From Platycnemis pennipes (Eukaryota > Arthropoda > Insecta > Odonata > Platycnemididae): a DNA stretch of 64,000 nt. Location of the stretch: positions 132,489,544 through 132,553,543 of the forward strand of contig OW121852.1 of NCBI GenBank assembly GCA_933228895.1, read 5' to 3'. Under the pieces are notes generated by a model that saw nothing but the letters and a program-made list of their open reading frames with translations, searched no databases and was not told the DNA's origin. The position numbers and the translations under genes are program-made. The first letter of the stretch is position 1, and each line of letters opens with the position of its first letter. Positions 1 through 11,397 of this stretch are shown in pieces.

Positions 1-204
1 TGTTGAGATAAGGAAAAGGCGACAGCGGGTGTTTCTTTGACAGTTAGATATTTGTTACAGCCAGTTAGGGAGAATTCAGGAGTGTTCAACTAGGTGTTCA
101 AGTGTTCACTGCCGTCCTTGTATCCATTCGGGTACTCACCTACTCATCGAGGTACTCCTGTACTCTTCCGAGTATTAATGTATTCGTAGGGTACCCATGT
201 AATC

Positions 205-996
205 CATTAAATATCTTGGAATAAGACTGACACATGATCTTTCCTGGAGTAAAAACATAGGCACGTGAAATAATGGGTCATTCTAATCGTAGACTGGGAT
301 TAATCAAAAGAGTATTGGATAAATGTGACGATCATGTACGACAAATCAGCTACTTTTCCCTTGTTAGACCTCATTTGTAATATTCTGCCAGTGTATGGGG
401 TCCCTACGAAATCGGTCTAAACAACGAACTTGAACGTGTGCAGCGAAGATCGGCAAGATTTGTAAAGGGACGGTACGATAGCTACTTTAGCGTAACTAGT
501 CTATTAAATGAATTAAAATGAGAATCATTGTCAGATCGCAGGTTGAAATTTAGACTTAATCTATTAAATAAATTCCAAGACCATATTTCAGTGATGACGT
601 TGAAAATATTTTGCAAACCCCAACTTACTACGGTAGACTGGACCATGATCACAAAATTAGAGAAATTGATTTCCACACTGACAGATTCAAAATGTCCTTT
701 TTTCCTCGTACAAATAGGGATATGAATAGTGGTAAATATGTTCAATACGAGTGATTCAATCTATAGCATAGGTAGTTGTATATTGGTGTAAGGAGTTGAA
801 GGTAACCCAACTAACAGCACCATTTTTGCATGCGTAGTTTGCAATTTTTATCTTTTTAAATATAGCAGTTTAGAATAATATATTAATGCTAATCCTTTTT
901 TATGCACGATATGTAGTGCATGTTTGGTGAGAATTCACCCCCTGCCACACACCTTAGTGGTCACATGCAGGGTATTTTGTAGATGTAGATGTAGTT
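205..996 (+). mobile_element. LINE family A, 5'-truncated copy A1 (RT C-terminal part and 3' UTR)
   Basis: Decayed 3' part of a CR1/Jockey-type non-LTR retrotransposon. Broken frames read RYLG-like residues near 205, then IKRVLDKCDDHVRQ, SLVRPHL and ASVWGPYEIGLNNELERVQ, the thumb and C-terminal region of such reverse transcriptases. The conserved block RRLKFRLNLLNKFQDH follows at about 540-590. A stop interrupts the frame after SLVRPHL and a frameshift lies near 590. The catalytic palm is missing. The 3' UTR ends in the family hairpin (CCCCTGCCACACACC ... TGCAGGG) and a TGTAGATGTAGATG tail. At least seven longer copies of this family occur in the window. Confidence 0.88.
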
Positions 997-2206
997 GAAC
1001 ATGTAATATATGAATTATATGGTTGCAGATTATGTCATAAAGCAGAATGCATCATATTCAACGATGCAACTTCAAAATATGAAAAAAAATATAAGCATGA
1101 AGTGGTATGTGTGAATGCCTTGTTTAACATGTGGTACCAGCTGTATTAAAATTTTACTAAAAATGGAGAAGAAGCAAGGGTGCCAATTAGTGTACCTAGT
1201 GCAATGAAAGAAAAATTAATTAGTCATTAGTCACCCTAAACTGTATCACCAAGTGGTTATGTTAAACACGATATTAGTGCTTATTACAAAGAATGAATTT
1301 CTCATCTGCATTATGAAGCAGAAAGTAGTTGATGAAATGCATGTCACACCTGGAGTGTAGAAAGCAATCCATAAATGTTTTCCGCAGAAACTTAAAGGCA
1401 GCAAGAAAGTTACCCAAGAGCCTATGAAAGAAGCGTTACCCTTGAAAACCACATGAAGTGTTTTTCAAGGGTAACGCGCCCGTCTACTTTCCAGCGGAAA
1501 TGTATCCAACACAATCGCAACAATCGCCAACGGAAAGCAATACACGACGGAATTTGGATATAATAACAAGGATATCCCTCCCCAAAAGGGGAGATTCTAC
1601 TCTTTAAAGAATGGGAACAAAAGATAATCGTCGATGGAATTTATTGCTTGATGAATTTCACGAAAATTTAAGCATCAATCACTATTGAAATAAAACTTTT
1701 TATTTGTTGTGGCAACGCTTAAATATCGGCTTTAAGCTGTATAGAAGTTGGTGCAGACGCATCATAGCAGTAGCGATATATCGATATATCGCGCATCTCG
1801 CAACTGTCATGGCAGTCAACTGCTACGTGTAAACGCACCTTTAGGCCTTGCGATTAAATTCGATAACGACTGATCGATTGTTGAGGGCGACGTTGGTGTT
1901 CCCGGCTGCTACCCTGGCAGTGGAGGACCCTAGCATCCCTCGACCCTTGGCTTACTCCCCGCACCATCTCTGAAATATAACCCTGACCGACTGTATACTG
2001 ACCCCCACTCTAGCGAAGGGAAAATGCGATGGGGCGGGGGCTTTGTGTATGCGAAAGCACGAGTGGGGGGGGTTGAGTGTCTTGGTCGGTAGCCGTGTCT
2101 CGACTACCAATATAAAGGTCTCGGAATCAATCTTGGAAGTGGACAGAGGCAAGGGGACATTCACGCAATGATGTGGTTTCCATGGCTGCGAAAAGTTTGA
2201 AGGGTG
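997..2206. other. Unassigned interval
   Basis: No convincing gene. Short open frames on both strands have no recognisable motif. It holds a self-overlapping TCGATATATCGATATATCG stretch near 1770 and a GC-richer segment at about 1860-2170. It is probably old repeat or unique intergenic DNA. Confidence 0.4.
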
Positions 2207-2624
2207 TAGGTTAAAGTACAGATTAAATCTTGTAGAGAAATTTCAATCGGATAGCATTACTGAAGATGTTAGGCACATATTTAAAAAAACCATCGTATTT
2301 TTCTAGATTCGACCAGATAAATAAGATTAGAGAGATAGATTGTCGTACAGATAGATTCAAAATGGCATTTTTCTCCCGTACTATAAGAGAACAGAATAGG
2401 CAGCATAGCAAAGGGATAGTTAGGGGAAATATTTTAGAGTATTCTTTAGAGCATGATGCATATATTAACCCCTAAAATACTATAGATACTAACAATCTAG
2501 TTGCATGAGACCCTATAGTTGCTAGTTTGCATGTTAGTAGTGGATGCTTGGTGATCTTCACCCCCTGCCACACACCCTCGCGGTGGCTTGCAGGATATCG
2601 TGTAGTTGTAGATGTAGATGAAGG
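2207..2624 (+). mobile_element. LINE family B, 5'-truncated copy B1
   Basis: End of ORF2 plus 3' UTR of a second CR1/Jockey-type family. Frames read RLNLVEKFQSDSITEDVRHIF and then RFDQINKIREIDCRTDRFKM, the equivalent of the C-terminal block of family A but clearly diverged. The 3' UTR has GGTGATCTTCACCCCCTGCC, the shared hairpin, and ends in GTAGTTGTAGATGTAGATGA. The nearest relatives here are 18930-19855 and the minus-strand copies at 35805-36435 and 41866-42640. Confidence 0.85.
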
Positions 2625-2869
2625 CAGTTCTACCAGACATACTACTTATGGGCTTGGGGGAAGTTGTCCACTATCACAAACTTTTTCCTTCTCTCTGCAT
2701 CTTACCGTCTTTGATGTCAAGTCAACGAACACGATCGCAGTGAAATTCAGTGCATTAGTCAATATCAACGGAAATAGCTAATCAGTAAAACAATGTAAAG
2801 CAGTGAGTTACAATTCACTGGCTCTGCGGGGATGCTAGCCATCTAGCTGCATGTGACTACTATGTAGCC

Positions 2870-2978
2870 TAGTAGCATGTCAACAGTGCATGTTTGGTGA
2901 TCTTCACCCCCCGCCACACACCCTCGCGGTGGCTTGCAGGATATTGCGTAGGTACAGATTCAGAAGTAGTTGAAGCAG
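2870..2978 (+). repeat. LINE B tail-only copy
   Basis: Only the last ~105 bases of family B are present: TGCATGTTTGGTGATCTTCA, the hairpin CCCGCCACACACC ... GGTGGCTTGCAGG, and a degenerate tail (GCGTAGGTACAG). Either an extremely 5'-truncated LINE or a SINE that borrowed the LINE 3' end. Confidence 0.75.
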
Positions 2979-3205
2979 AAATCTGATTTAAAACTCTTTT
3001 CGGAAATATTTTAAGTTAAAGGAAAGTTTACATGCTAGGTAAATACAGATATTTAGTGAAAATCTTTGTTAACAGTAATCACCCGGTTACTATGTACGCA
3101 CTAACTATCGTAGTTGCACGTGACACCTATGCCAAACTTGTTTCCATGCAGTAGTGTCATTATAGCTCATAGTAGCATGTTAGTAGTGCTTGTATGGTGA
3201 TATTC
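2979..3205 (+). repeat. Variant LINE 3' UTR fragment
   Basis: The block with TTTAGTGAAAATCTTTGTTA at about 3050-3075 is repeated near 49510-49535 behind another LINE B body, so this is 3' UTR of a B-like subfamily. It ends in a partial family tail (TAGCATGTTAGTAGTGCTTG) that runs straight into LINE copy A2. Confidence 0.6.
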
Positions 3206-3888
3206 GTACGAGATATTTGCGTATTTGTACGAGAAATCAGCTACTCTTCCCTTGTTAGACCTCATTTGAAATATGCTGCCAGTGTATGGGGTCCCTACGA
3301 AATCGGTCTAAATAACGAACTTGAACGTGTGCAGCGAACATCGGCAAGATTTGTAAAGGGACGGTACGATAACCTCATTAGCGTAACCATTCTTTTTAAA
3401 TGAATTAAATTGGGAATCATTGTCAGATCTCAGGCTGAAATTTAGACTTAATCTCTTAAAAAAATCCCAAGACAATATTTTCAGTGATGATGTTAAAAAT
3501 ATTTTACGAACCCTTACTTACTATGGTAGACTGGACCATAATCATAAAATTAGATAAATTGATTGCCGAACTGACAGATTCAAAATGTCCTTTTTTCCTG
3601 GTACTATTAGGGATATGAATAACGGTAAATATATCCAGTACGAGTGTAGCAATGGATAACATTGGTAGCTGCATGTTGGTATGAAGACTTTTAGCTAACC
3701 CAACTAACGGCATGTTTTGGCATGTATGTTTTGCTATTTTTATCTTTTTTAAATAGCGTAGTTTTGAACAGTGCCTATAAAAGTACTGATCCTTTTTTTA
3801 TGCATGATATGTAGTGCATGTGTGGTGAGAATGCACCCCCTGACACACACCTTTGAGGTGGCTTGCAGGGTATTATGTAGATGTAGAT
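3206..3888 (+). mobile_element. LINE family A copy A2
   Basis: Fragment of the RT C-terminus and full 3' UTR. A frame from 3194 to 3403 reads ISYSSLVRPHLKYAASVW and YEIGLNNELERVQRTSARF, then breaks by frameshift at about 3390. RLKFRLNLLKKSQD lies beyond the break. The 3' end has the hairpin, here CCTGACACACACC, and a TATGTAGATGTAGATT tail. It abuts another tail copy immediately downstream. Confidence 0.87.
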
Positions 3889-3955
3889 TCATCCCCTGCC
3901 ACACACCCAATTGATGGCTCGCAGAGTATTACCTGTGTGTAGAAGTAGATTCATC
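3889..3955 (+). repeat. Second tandem LINE tail
   Basis: Degenerate copy of the last ~65 bases of the A/B LINE end (CCCCTGCCACACACCCAATT ... GCAGAGTATTACC, then TGTAGAAGTAGATT), directly after the tail of A2. It looks like tail-to-tail insertion or slippage. Confidence 0.65.
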
Positions 3956-4122
3956 GGGTGCACTACATCATTGAACTATTTCAAATTTATTTAATAAGTC
4001 AAGTTCCAAAACTTAAGAATTTATTACGCCAATTGCAGGTCTAAAATCGGGAATTGGTATTCTCTGTGGCAATGGTATTTCGGTACTCGTCCTTATAAAG
4101 CGCCAACCCTAATAAGATATGT

Positions 4123-4134
4123 TGCATAAATGTT
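4123..4134. repeat. Left target site duplication of C1
   Basis: TGCATAAATGTT, repeated exactly at 4766-4777 after the GATGATGA tail of the RTE-like insertion. Confidence 0.9.
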
Positions 4135-4765
4135 AAAACCAATTTCAAACTAGGAAAACAAAAACTTGAAGAGGTGAAAGAGTTCTGTTACCTAGGAAGC
4201 CGAGTAACCAACGATGGACAAAGCAAGAAAGAAATAGTGAGTAGAATAGCCCAGGCAAAGAGGGCATTCTATCAAAATAAGACTCTATTAACAGCTGTAA
4301 ATACAAGATTGGAAGTAAGGAAGCAATTCATCAGAACTAATATCTGGAGCATGTTTCTTTACGGCAGTGAAGCATGGACGATGACAGCAGGGGAGAAGAA
4401 AAGGGTGGAAGCATTCGAAACGTTGTGCTATCGAAGAATGATGAAGATAAAATGGATCGACCGAGTGACAAATAAAGAAGTCCTAAGAAAAGTGGGAGAA
4501 AAGAGAAGTCTGCTGAAAATTCTAAAAAGAAGAAGGGACAACTTAATCGGCCACATCTTAAGACACGATGACCTGATGAAGACAATCGTTGAAGGACAAG
4601 TGAACGGGAAGAATGGAAAAGGCAGGCCTCGTATGAGATACATGGAACAAGTTGAGAAGGATGTCAAAGCGAAGAATTACGCCACAATGAAAAGGTTGGC
4701 CGATATAAGAATAGAGTGGATTGCTGCGTCAAACCAATCCTAGGATTGTTGACCAATGATGATGA
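4135..4765 (+). mobile_element. RTE-like LINE family C copy C1, 5'-truncated, with 12-bp TSD
   Basis: The C-terminal 189 codons of an RT-bearing LINE stay open (4174-4743). Recognisable blocks are FCYLGSRVTNDG, IAQAKRAFYQNK, FLYGSEAWTM, CYRRMMKIKWIDRVTNKEVL, RRRDNLIGHILRHD and NGKGRPRMRYMEQV. This C-terminal pattern is typical of the arthropod 'endonuclease-reverse transcriptase' group that I associate with RTE-like elements. The element ends in GACCAATGATGATGA. The bases TGCATAAATGTT occur on both sides (4123-4134 and 4766-4777), a perfect 12-bp target site duplication that fixes both ends. The absence of stops over 189 codons suggests a fairly recent insertion. No RT catalytic motif is included. 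Confidence 0.93.
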
Positions 4766-4777
4766 TGCATAAATGTT
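4766..4777. repeat. Right target site duplication of C1
   Basis: Exact copy of 4123-4134. The first TG overlaps the TGATGATG tail, so one or two bases of the boundary are ambiguous. Confidence 0.9.
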
Positions 4778-5273
4778 GCAAATACTTTTTTTCCCGGTGC
4801 AAAATCTTTTTTCGGAGGAACGTGCAAGAGAACTCCATTTCAATTTGTAATCCAATCCGGGTGCTCGCAATCCATCTCGCTTACAAAATAATGGAATCGA
4901 AAAGACATGAAAATTTCATTCGGGATTCGCATTGAGGTCTTGACTCCTTAAAAGGCCTCTAGTTGTAAATGTGTGCGAGTGTTGGAGTTGGTCTTGTAAC
5001 ATAACAATTGAGCCGACGAGATAAACAATGCAAGGTGTAATAATGGAGGTAAACAAGCGTTGGTAAGTACGGAACAATAGGAGAGAGCGAGAATAGGGGA
5101 GTTGTGTTAGACACAAAAGTGACGCGTGCTTAAATTATTTGTGAGCTAGTTGGTATTTGTGTAGGTTAATAAGCATTTGTGAGGGAAGAGAGATTATTGG
5201 GGTTGTTGTGTTGTGTGTGATCTGATGTAAGAAGTGGCTCCAAAGAAAAGAATGAATAAAAGTGTATGGCCTG
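4778..5273. other. Unassigned interval
   Basis: No gene recognised. Short frames only. It lies between the C1 insertion and the first D element. Confidence 0.4.
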
Positions 5274-5277
5274 TTAA

Positions 5278-6010
5278 GGAGGTTGGCTCGCTACTGCTTG
5301 AGTCAAGTTGTCTGAGGAATCTTATTAATTTAAGCACGGGTATATGCCTGCTAAGTTATCTTTTCTTCACAAAGAAAATTACCTAAGCTATTGAAAGTCA
5401 TAAGTATCACAAGAAATACGATGTAAAGTCGAAGGATTTATTTTTTATGATAATTTTAATCAGCTCGACGATGGAGTCAATTCAGCATTTACTTTAAAGA
5501 AATAAATTCATGTACTCAATGGATTTACTAATTTATAACACCAGAATGTTACTATTAAACACTATGTTAATATATTTTTCTGAAATATGCTTTAATATCT
5601 CATTAGTAACGATTTATTCACACGACATACATTTTGGCTAGAGCGACCGCAGCGCCATTTGAAGACAACTAGCGCATTTCGTCTTCTATAAGCGCAGAAA
5701 TAGGTGGATTTAGCGGAAAATACGGATGGTTGATGCATTTTTTTTCATGTCATTTTATTTCTTGTGAAATTACGCATAAAATATCAGTTTTTCTGGAAAA
5801 ATGACATATCGCTATTGTATTTTTAAACGTTTTATTCCCATGTGATGGCCATTATCGCCGTTAATCGTATGTAATTTCAAATGCATTTTGTGCAAAAAGG
5901 AGTATAGGTTGGTATATTTATCTTTACTTTATTAGACAGAGGAACTTTAGTTCTATAAGTGCTGAAAATATAAAAAAATGACATGACCTTCACTTTTCGG
6001 ATCAACCTCC
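5278..6010 (+). mobile_element. MITE family D copy D1 (TTAA, piggyBac-type site)
   Basis: A 733-bp non-coding element with TTAA on both sides (5274-5277 and 6011-6014). It begins GGAGGTTGGCTCG and ends TCGGATCAACCTCC, so the terminal inverted repeat is about 9-10 bp. TTAA duplication is the hallmark of piggyBac-type transposition. Copies D2 and D3 share the whole body and both ends. There is no transposase frame, so it is non-autonomous. Confidence 0.9.
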
Positions 6011-6014
6011 TTAA

Positions 6015-7264
6015 GTGCAAGCCTGAAGAGAAGTGTATGTTGTTTGTTTGTGTAGATTAATTTTTAAGTGCATTTCATGAGGGCAATTTCTTATGTTGTG
6101 CATACTCTATGTGATAAATGAGTGTGATAAAGAATACAGAAAGGAATATATTACAGTCTGTTGGCTAGGATTCCCACCCTGACTGTCTCCTCTCTTTTTG
6201 AGGCACCCCCCTTAAAACGGGCGGCCCCCTGTCTCGCTGGTGCGAAAGCAGGGAGTTGGTAATCGCATCGCCGCCATGTTGGAGATCCATTTGCCGTTCG
6301 TAAATAATCCGAGCGTTGTGTGTGGAGTTCGGTGTTTGCATTCCGCACCTAAGAGACGCTCTCGGGGATTTGCGGGAAAGAGGAGAACCCCGTGAAGCGT
6401 GAATTATTCACGATCCACTTTCGCTCCTTACTTACGGACGCGTCCGTCGCGCCTCCACTCGTCTCCATGACGAAACTCCCTCCGCCGAGACGCTACAGAC
6501 AACAATTGAGCGTCCGAAAAATCTGAGGCGTCGCGCGCGCGCCATCACAGTGCGAATCGCTCGGCGCAAGCGCTTGAACACAGTAACTTTTGCGTCTTTT
6601 TAGATAATAGCACCTTACTTTCACATACGAGAAATGTATAGCATGAAAAGGTGAACAAAAAGCTAAGAACCTTGACGCGCTTTACACCTTGGAATTACCT
6701 TGTTTATACTGTAAATGTTACCACCCCTTTTCACAACTTTACAATTTTTATCTCTGCTACGATGAGATTTTAGCGACCATTTGACTTTCATATGTTAGTA
6801 AGAATTAAACCACCTTACATAATGATCCTTGACAGAGAATTAGTCAATTGATAGAATTTTCACATTTTATTAAAGTACTGTATAATTGTTGCTGATACTT
6901 CTTTGATTGAATTTTGCGTGACATCAATGATTGGCCAGTTATTCTGCTTAAATAGTTCCTCCGCTTCTTTAATTTCCTTTTCTACTTTCTCAGGGTTAGC
7001 ATGTATATATTATTATCTTCGTTGTTAATTGAAGTAAGTCTATTTTTGCGTATTTCTATTAGCCTACTTACGTCTATTGTTACCCCTATCGTCAATTCAT
7101 TTTTCAATTTTGCCAAGTTTCGAAATAAAAGGGTACTCCACTAACAAAAGAAATATTTGCAACCTTATAGCCTCGATAAGCTAAATACGTACCTACTGGT
7201 GGGAGATTTTGATATGCGTGAAACTCCAACCAAAATTATATATGCTTTATTAGGATGTCGCAAT
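6015..7264. other. Unassigned interval with a GC-rich, CpG-rich block
   Basis: At about 6160-6560 the base composition shifts to GC-rich with many CpG, including CGTCGCGCGCGCGCC near 6530. I see no convincing reading frame or splice structure. It could be a promoter-like island or another repeat; the rest is AT-rich and featureless. Confidence 0.35.
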
Positions 7265-7798
7265 GGTGTCGTTTTCCATATTTTTTTATTGCCGAATCTG
7301 ATAGAGTTTGTAAAATGAAAAGACCCGTATTTTTCTATTTTTTGATCTGTCAATTATTTCTCGAGTTATAAGCTGCGAAAAACGGATGTTTTTTTAACCC
7401 TTTCGGAAAAGTGGGCGTGGTGCAACCTCTGACGTATATCGACTTCGTCCAATCGCAACTGAGCCCGCGAAGCTACTACGCCTTATCGCTAAGGGTGGGG
7501 GACACAGCTGACTCCGCCAATAGGAGCGATTGCGACAGCATCTGTTCGAGCAGACCTTCCGAGAATCCCCCTCCACTCCCTTCCCTTCTCCTAAAAGCAG
7601 TCAAGGACGGGAGGAAAATGACGTCAATGTTATCACAGCAGCTTTTTCGGTCGGCGTCACCTTTTGCTTATTTTAATTTTTGATTTATGAGTGAATGGTT
7701 GTGCTTAGAAGATTAATTTTTTCGCTAAAATTCGTTTTTCGTTTCCATCCAATATTTTCGTGCAAAAAATTGCGATTTCGGTTCCGAGTAAACGCCCC
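7265..7798 (+). mobile_element. Non-autonomous repeat F copy 1
   Basis: A ~534-bp repeat also found at 24785-25318, 56993-57513 and (5'-truncated) 59000-59516. It starts GGTGTCGTTTTCCATATT and ends GAGTAAACGCCCC. The ends are inverted to each other (GGGG-CGTTTAC type, ~12 bp). All copies share AAAGACCCGTATTTTT, TCTCGAGTTATA, the block TTTCGGAAAAGTGGG and a C-rich tract CCCCCTCCACTCCC. A ~90-codon frame across it is not conserved in the other copies. Confidence 0.8.
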
Positions 7799-8756
7799 GA
7801 TTAAGCTGGCAGGAACGATTTCCGTTTATGTACAGATTTGAACGTGAAAATCTACATACGTGTCCTCATTAGCGATAAATATGGGGAAAAGTGTAAAAAA
7901 AATCATTTTGCGGATTTAATTTTTTGGTATTTCGACGCGTTCATGAAATGAAACGTAAGGGTACATGAAATACATTTCGTTATAATTCAGAAAAACGTAT
8001 ACAACTTTTCTTCTGAACTTAAAATAATAAATGGAATAGGATTGTATTGACTACTTACAAATATCACTCAAAAATACAAAATGAATATTTTAATTTGACT
8101 TTCCTCGTAATTTAGAAGACCGCTCTGGAAACTATGAATGGTAACCATGTCATTGTTTGTTTTTCTAAGTCGTAATATGTTTTAATTAAGGCAAACTTAT
8201 ACAATATAAACATTTCTTGTGTGAGTTCCACAATGACACGTGTGTTCGATGAGTTCCACCACCACATAATTAGCTGCACTTAAATGAAATGGGGTGCTAG
8301 TAGTATTTTTTCGACGTAACTATACAATTATTATAAAGTAAACTCAATGGCCTACCAATACCAGTACACCAGCCGCCTTTAAGAAATTCAGTTATGAGGA
8401 TGTAGATAGAATTCGTAGCTCACATTCAATTCCTTCGAGTTCAAAAACTTGTCAACCTATCTTTTTTTCATTTAAGGCATAGCTTATGTAAAGTTTTTTG
8501 CTTTTTTCTGCTCATGCGTTTTATCTCGTCCGCAAAAGAAATGGCTGACTAACACGTTGGCACGAAACAAACATTTTCCTGGCTTTAAGGATGAAAATTG
8601 TAATTTATTTCACAGAGGATATTTTTCGAGTTCTATCTGCATGTTTCCAGGACGTAATATTTTTGTCTTATGTGATTAGTGTATTCACAAAGTGTATATT
8701 GCTGTGTATATATTTGTTACGGGTTAATTCTCACGCATGTAAAGCAATGTGTGCAT
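7799..8756. other. Unassigned interval
   Basis: AT-rich, with no recognisable gene or repeat family in the window. Open frames near the right end run into D2 and are not supported. Confidence 0.4.
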
Positions 8757-8760
8757 TTAA

Positions 8761-9494
8761 GGAGGTTGGCTCGCGACTGCGTGAGTCAACTTGTCTGAGG
8801 AATCTTATTAATTTAAGTACGAGTATATGGCTGCTAAGTGATCCTTACTTCACAAAGAAAATTACCTAAGCTATTGAAAGTCATATGTGTCACAAGAAAT
8901 ACGATGGAAAGTCGAAGGATTTATTTTTTATGATAATTTTAATGAGCTCGACTATGGAGTCAATTCAGCATTTACTTTAAAGAAATAAATTCATGTACTC
9001 AATGAATTTACTACTTTATAACACCATAATATTACTATCAAACATTATGTTATAATATTTTTCTGAAATATGCTTTAATATCTCATTAGTAATGATATTA
9101 CTCATACGCCAACCATTTTGGCTACAGCGACCGCAGCGCCACTTGAAGACAACTAACGCATTTCGTCTGCTATAAGCGCATAAATTGGTGGATTTAGCGA
9201 AAAATACGGTGGGTTGATGCCTTTATTTTCTTGTCATTTTATTTCTTGTGAAATTACGCATAAAATATCAGTTTTTTGCAAAAAAGACGTGACACTATGG
9301 TATTTTTAAACGTTATATTCCCATGTGACGGCCATTCTCGCCGTTAATCGTATGTAATTTCAAATGCAATTTGTGCAAAAAGGAGTATGGGTTGGTATAA
9401 TTATCATTACTTTATTAGATAGAGGAACTTACGTTCTATAAGTGCTGAAAATATAAAAAAAATGACATGACTTTCACTTTTCGGACCAACATCC
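8761..9494 (+). mobile_element. MITE family D copy D2
   Basis: Same body as D1, flanked by TTAA at 8757-8760 and 9495-9498. It starts GGAGGTTGGCTCGCGACTG. The right end has one change from the other copies (CCAACATCC instead of TCAACCTCC). Non-coding. Confidence 0.9.
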
Positions 9495-9689
9495 TTAATC
9501 CATTCATTCTCATTAATTTACAATGTAACGAACTAACAGTAGCACTGATATTATCGCTACATTTCTGAAATTAATTGCCCTAATCTGTTTGTAACTGATT
9601 TTCAACCGACATCTAGTAATATGAAACCCATAGACCTAAACAACTCTTGACAACCCTCTTGACAATTCTGTGCATTGACCAATCATGCA

Positions 9690-10116
9690 ATCGAAAACAA
9701 TCATACTTTTAATTTAAACCAAACAAAAGTTTGGGACTCAGAAGAAAATTTATGAAAAAGGTTATTTAAAGAAATGTATCATGTTAGGAAAGATCAAAAC
9801 TCACGTAATAAAAGAACGGACATTTCCAATTCAAGTAAAATATATAACAATTTAATACATCAACATTAAAAATTATAACACATAGGCCTTAGCAACCAAT
9901 TTGTAAACAAATTCACCTTAGAAAACTTAAGGTATGTAAAATTTATTCCGTGTAATTTTTTGGCGTTAAAACTTGTAAAAGAATCATATTGTAAAACATT
10001 TGGCACTGTATACATCCTGTAAAAGTGTTATCTGTATTCGTTGGTGGTTAATCCAATTTTTAGTCCTGAAGAAGGAAAAATATATTTCCGAAGCGTCGGC
10101 AAAAAGTTGGATTTTT
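9690..10116 (+). mobile_element. Penelope-like element 3' fragment (PLE2)
   Basis: A frame at about 9715-9870 reads KVWDSEENL, then LFKEMYHVRKDQNSRNKRTD and SKIYNNLI. This matches the pattern at the C-terminus of PLE GIY-YIG nuclease regions (basic HxxK...NR.TD...LS..Y). One stop lies inside. A non-coding 3' part follows and ends in a hammerhead-like fold at 10050-10113. The GIY-YIG core itself is not visible, so the copy is truncated or diverged on the left. Confidence 0.6.
10050..10113 (+). ncRNA. Hammerhead-like motif at the end of PLE2
   Basis: Core CTGAAGA (10066-10072), stem II GGAAA/TTTCC (10074-10078 with 10085-10089), then GAAGCGTC. A long stem I pairs AATCCAA plus TTTTT on the left (10050-10061) with AAAAA and TTGGATT on the right (10101-10113). 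PLEs are known to carry hammerhead ribozymes at their ends. One extra A sits between CTGAAGA and stem II, and the A of the usual GAAA before stem III is G here, so activity is doubtful. Confidence 0.5.
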
Positions 10117-10466
10117 TTTTAATTTTTCAAAAAAAGACCTTAACTCCAGAAAAATCATCCATATATTTAAAAAAATGGTCTGAAATTCAACTTACCTATC
10201 AATAGACACAACTTGATATTCACGAGTTATCGACTGTTATCCTTCGAAGCCTATTCGCTGTTAATTGGAAAAGGAGGAATGGATTCCTTTTGAAAAGTCC
10301 AACTGAAGCAAATTGCATTGAGGTCGTGAGTCCAATGAGTTCGAAAGACTTGACCTGAGCCCTCGCACTAACTATTTAGCTTCCACTTCTGAATTTTGTT
10401 CTCCAAGTCTCGTACTCTCCTCAACTTCACCCCTATCGTCTTGGGAACCAGAAGAAAATTCCTTAA

Positions 10467-11196
10467 GGAGGTTGGCTCGCGACTGCTTGAGTCAAGTTGT
10501 CTAAGGAATCTTATTAATTTAAGTACGAGTATATGCCTGCTAAATGATCCTTACTTCACAAAGAAAATACCTAAGCTATTGAAAGTCATATGTATCACAA
10601 GAAATACGATGTAAAGTCGAAGGGTTTATTTTTTATGATAATTTTAATCAGCTCGACGATGGAGTCAATTCAGCATTTACATTACAGAAATAAATTCATG
10701 TAACTAACGGATTTGCTGATGTATAACTCCAGAATATTACTATCAAACGTTATGTTGTAATATTTATTGAAATGTTCATTAATATCTCTTTAGTAATGAT
10801 ATTACTCATACGCCAACCATTTTGACTACAGCGACCGCAGCGCCACTTGAAGTCAACTAACGCATTTCGTCTGCTATATGCGCATAAATTGGTGAATTTA
10901 GCGGAAAATACGGTAGGTTGATGCCTTTTTTTTCGTTTCATTTTATTCCTTGTGAAATTACGCATTACTTACCAGTTTTTTGCAAAAATACGTTTCATTA
11001 TGGTATTTTTAAACGTTATATTCCCATGTGATGGCCATTGTCGCCGTTAATCGTATGTAATTTCAAATGCAATTTGTGCAAAAATGAGTATGGGTTGATA
11101 TAATTATCTTTACTGTATTAGATAGAGTAACTTTAGTTCTATATGTGCTGAAAATATAAAAAAATGACATGACTTTCACTTTTCGGATCAACCTCC
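10467..11196 (+). mobile_element. MITE family D copy D3
   Basis: A 730-bp member of the D family with TTAA on both sides (10463-10466 and 11197-11200). It starts GGAGGTTGGCTCGCGACTGC and ends CGGATCAACCTCC. No coding capacity; the short frames over it are not shared with D1 and D2. Confidence 0.9.
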
Positions 11197-11397
11197 TTAA
11201 GTAATCAAGCGGCTTCAGGGAGGAAATTGGATGAATTGTTGTGCACCTTGAAATTCCCAACTTCCTCGTTGCATCACGGGTAGGATCATGATTCATAATC
11301 ATAATCGTCATGATACATTGTATATTTAGGATACGATGAACACTTGGTCCTTCTCAAAGTTTGAGGCCTCACTTTGTGGAACCACTCGATTGGATAT

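Noticed and set aside
5274..11200. Three D copies as a tandem or CRISPR-like array
   Set aside because: The units are ~733 bp, separated by kilobases and each in its own TTAA site, so they are independent MITE insertions.
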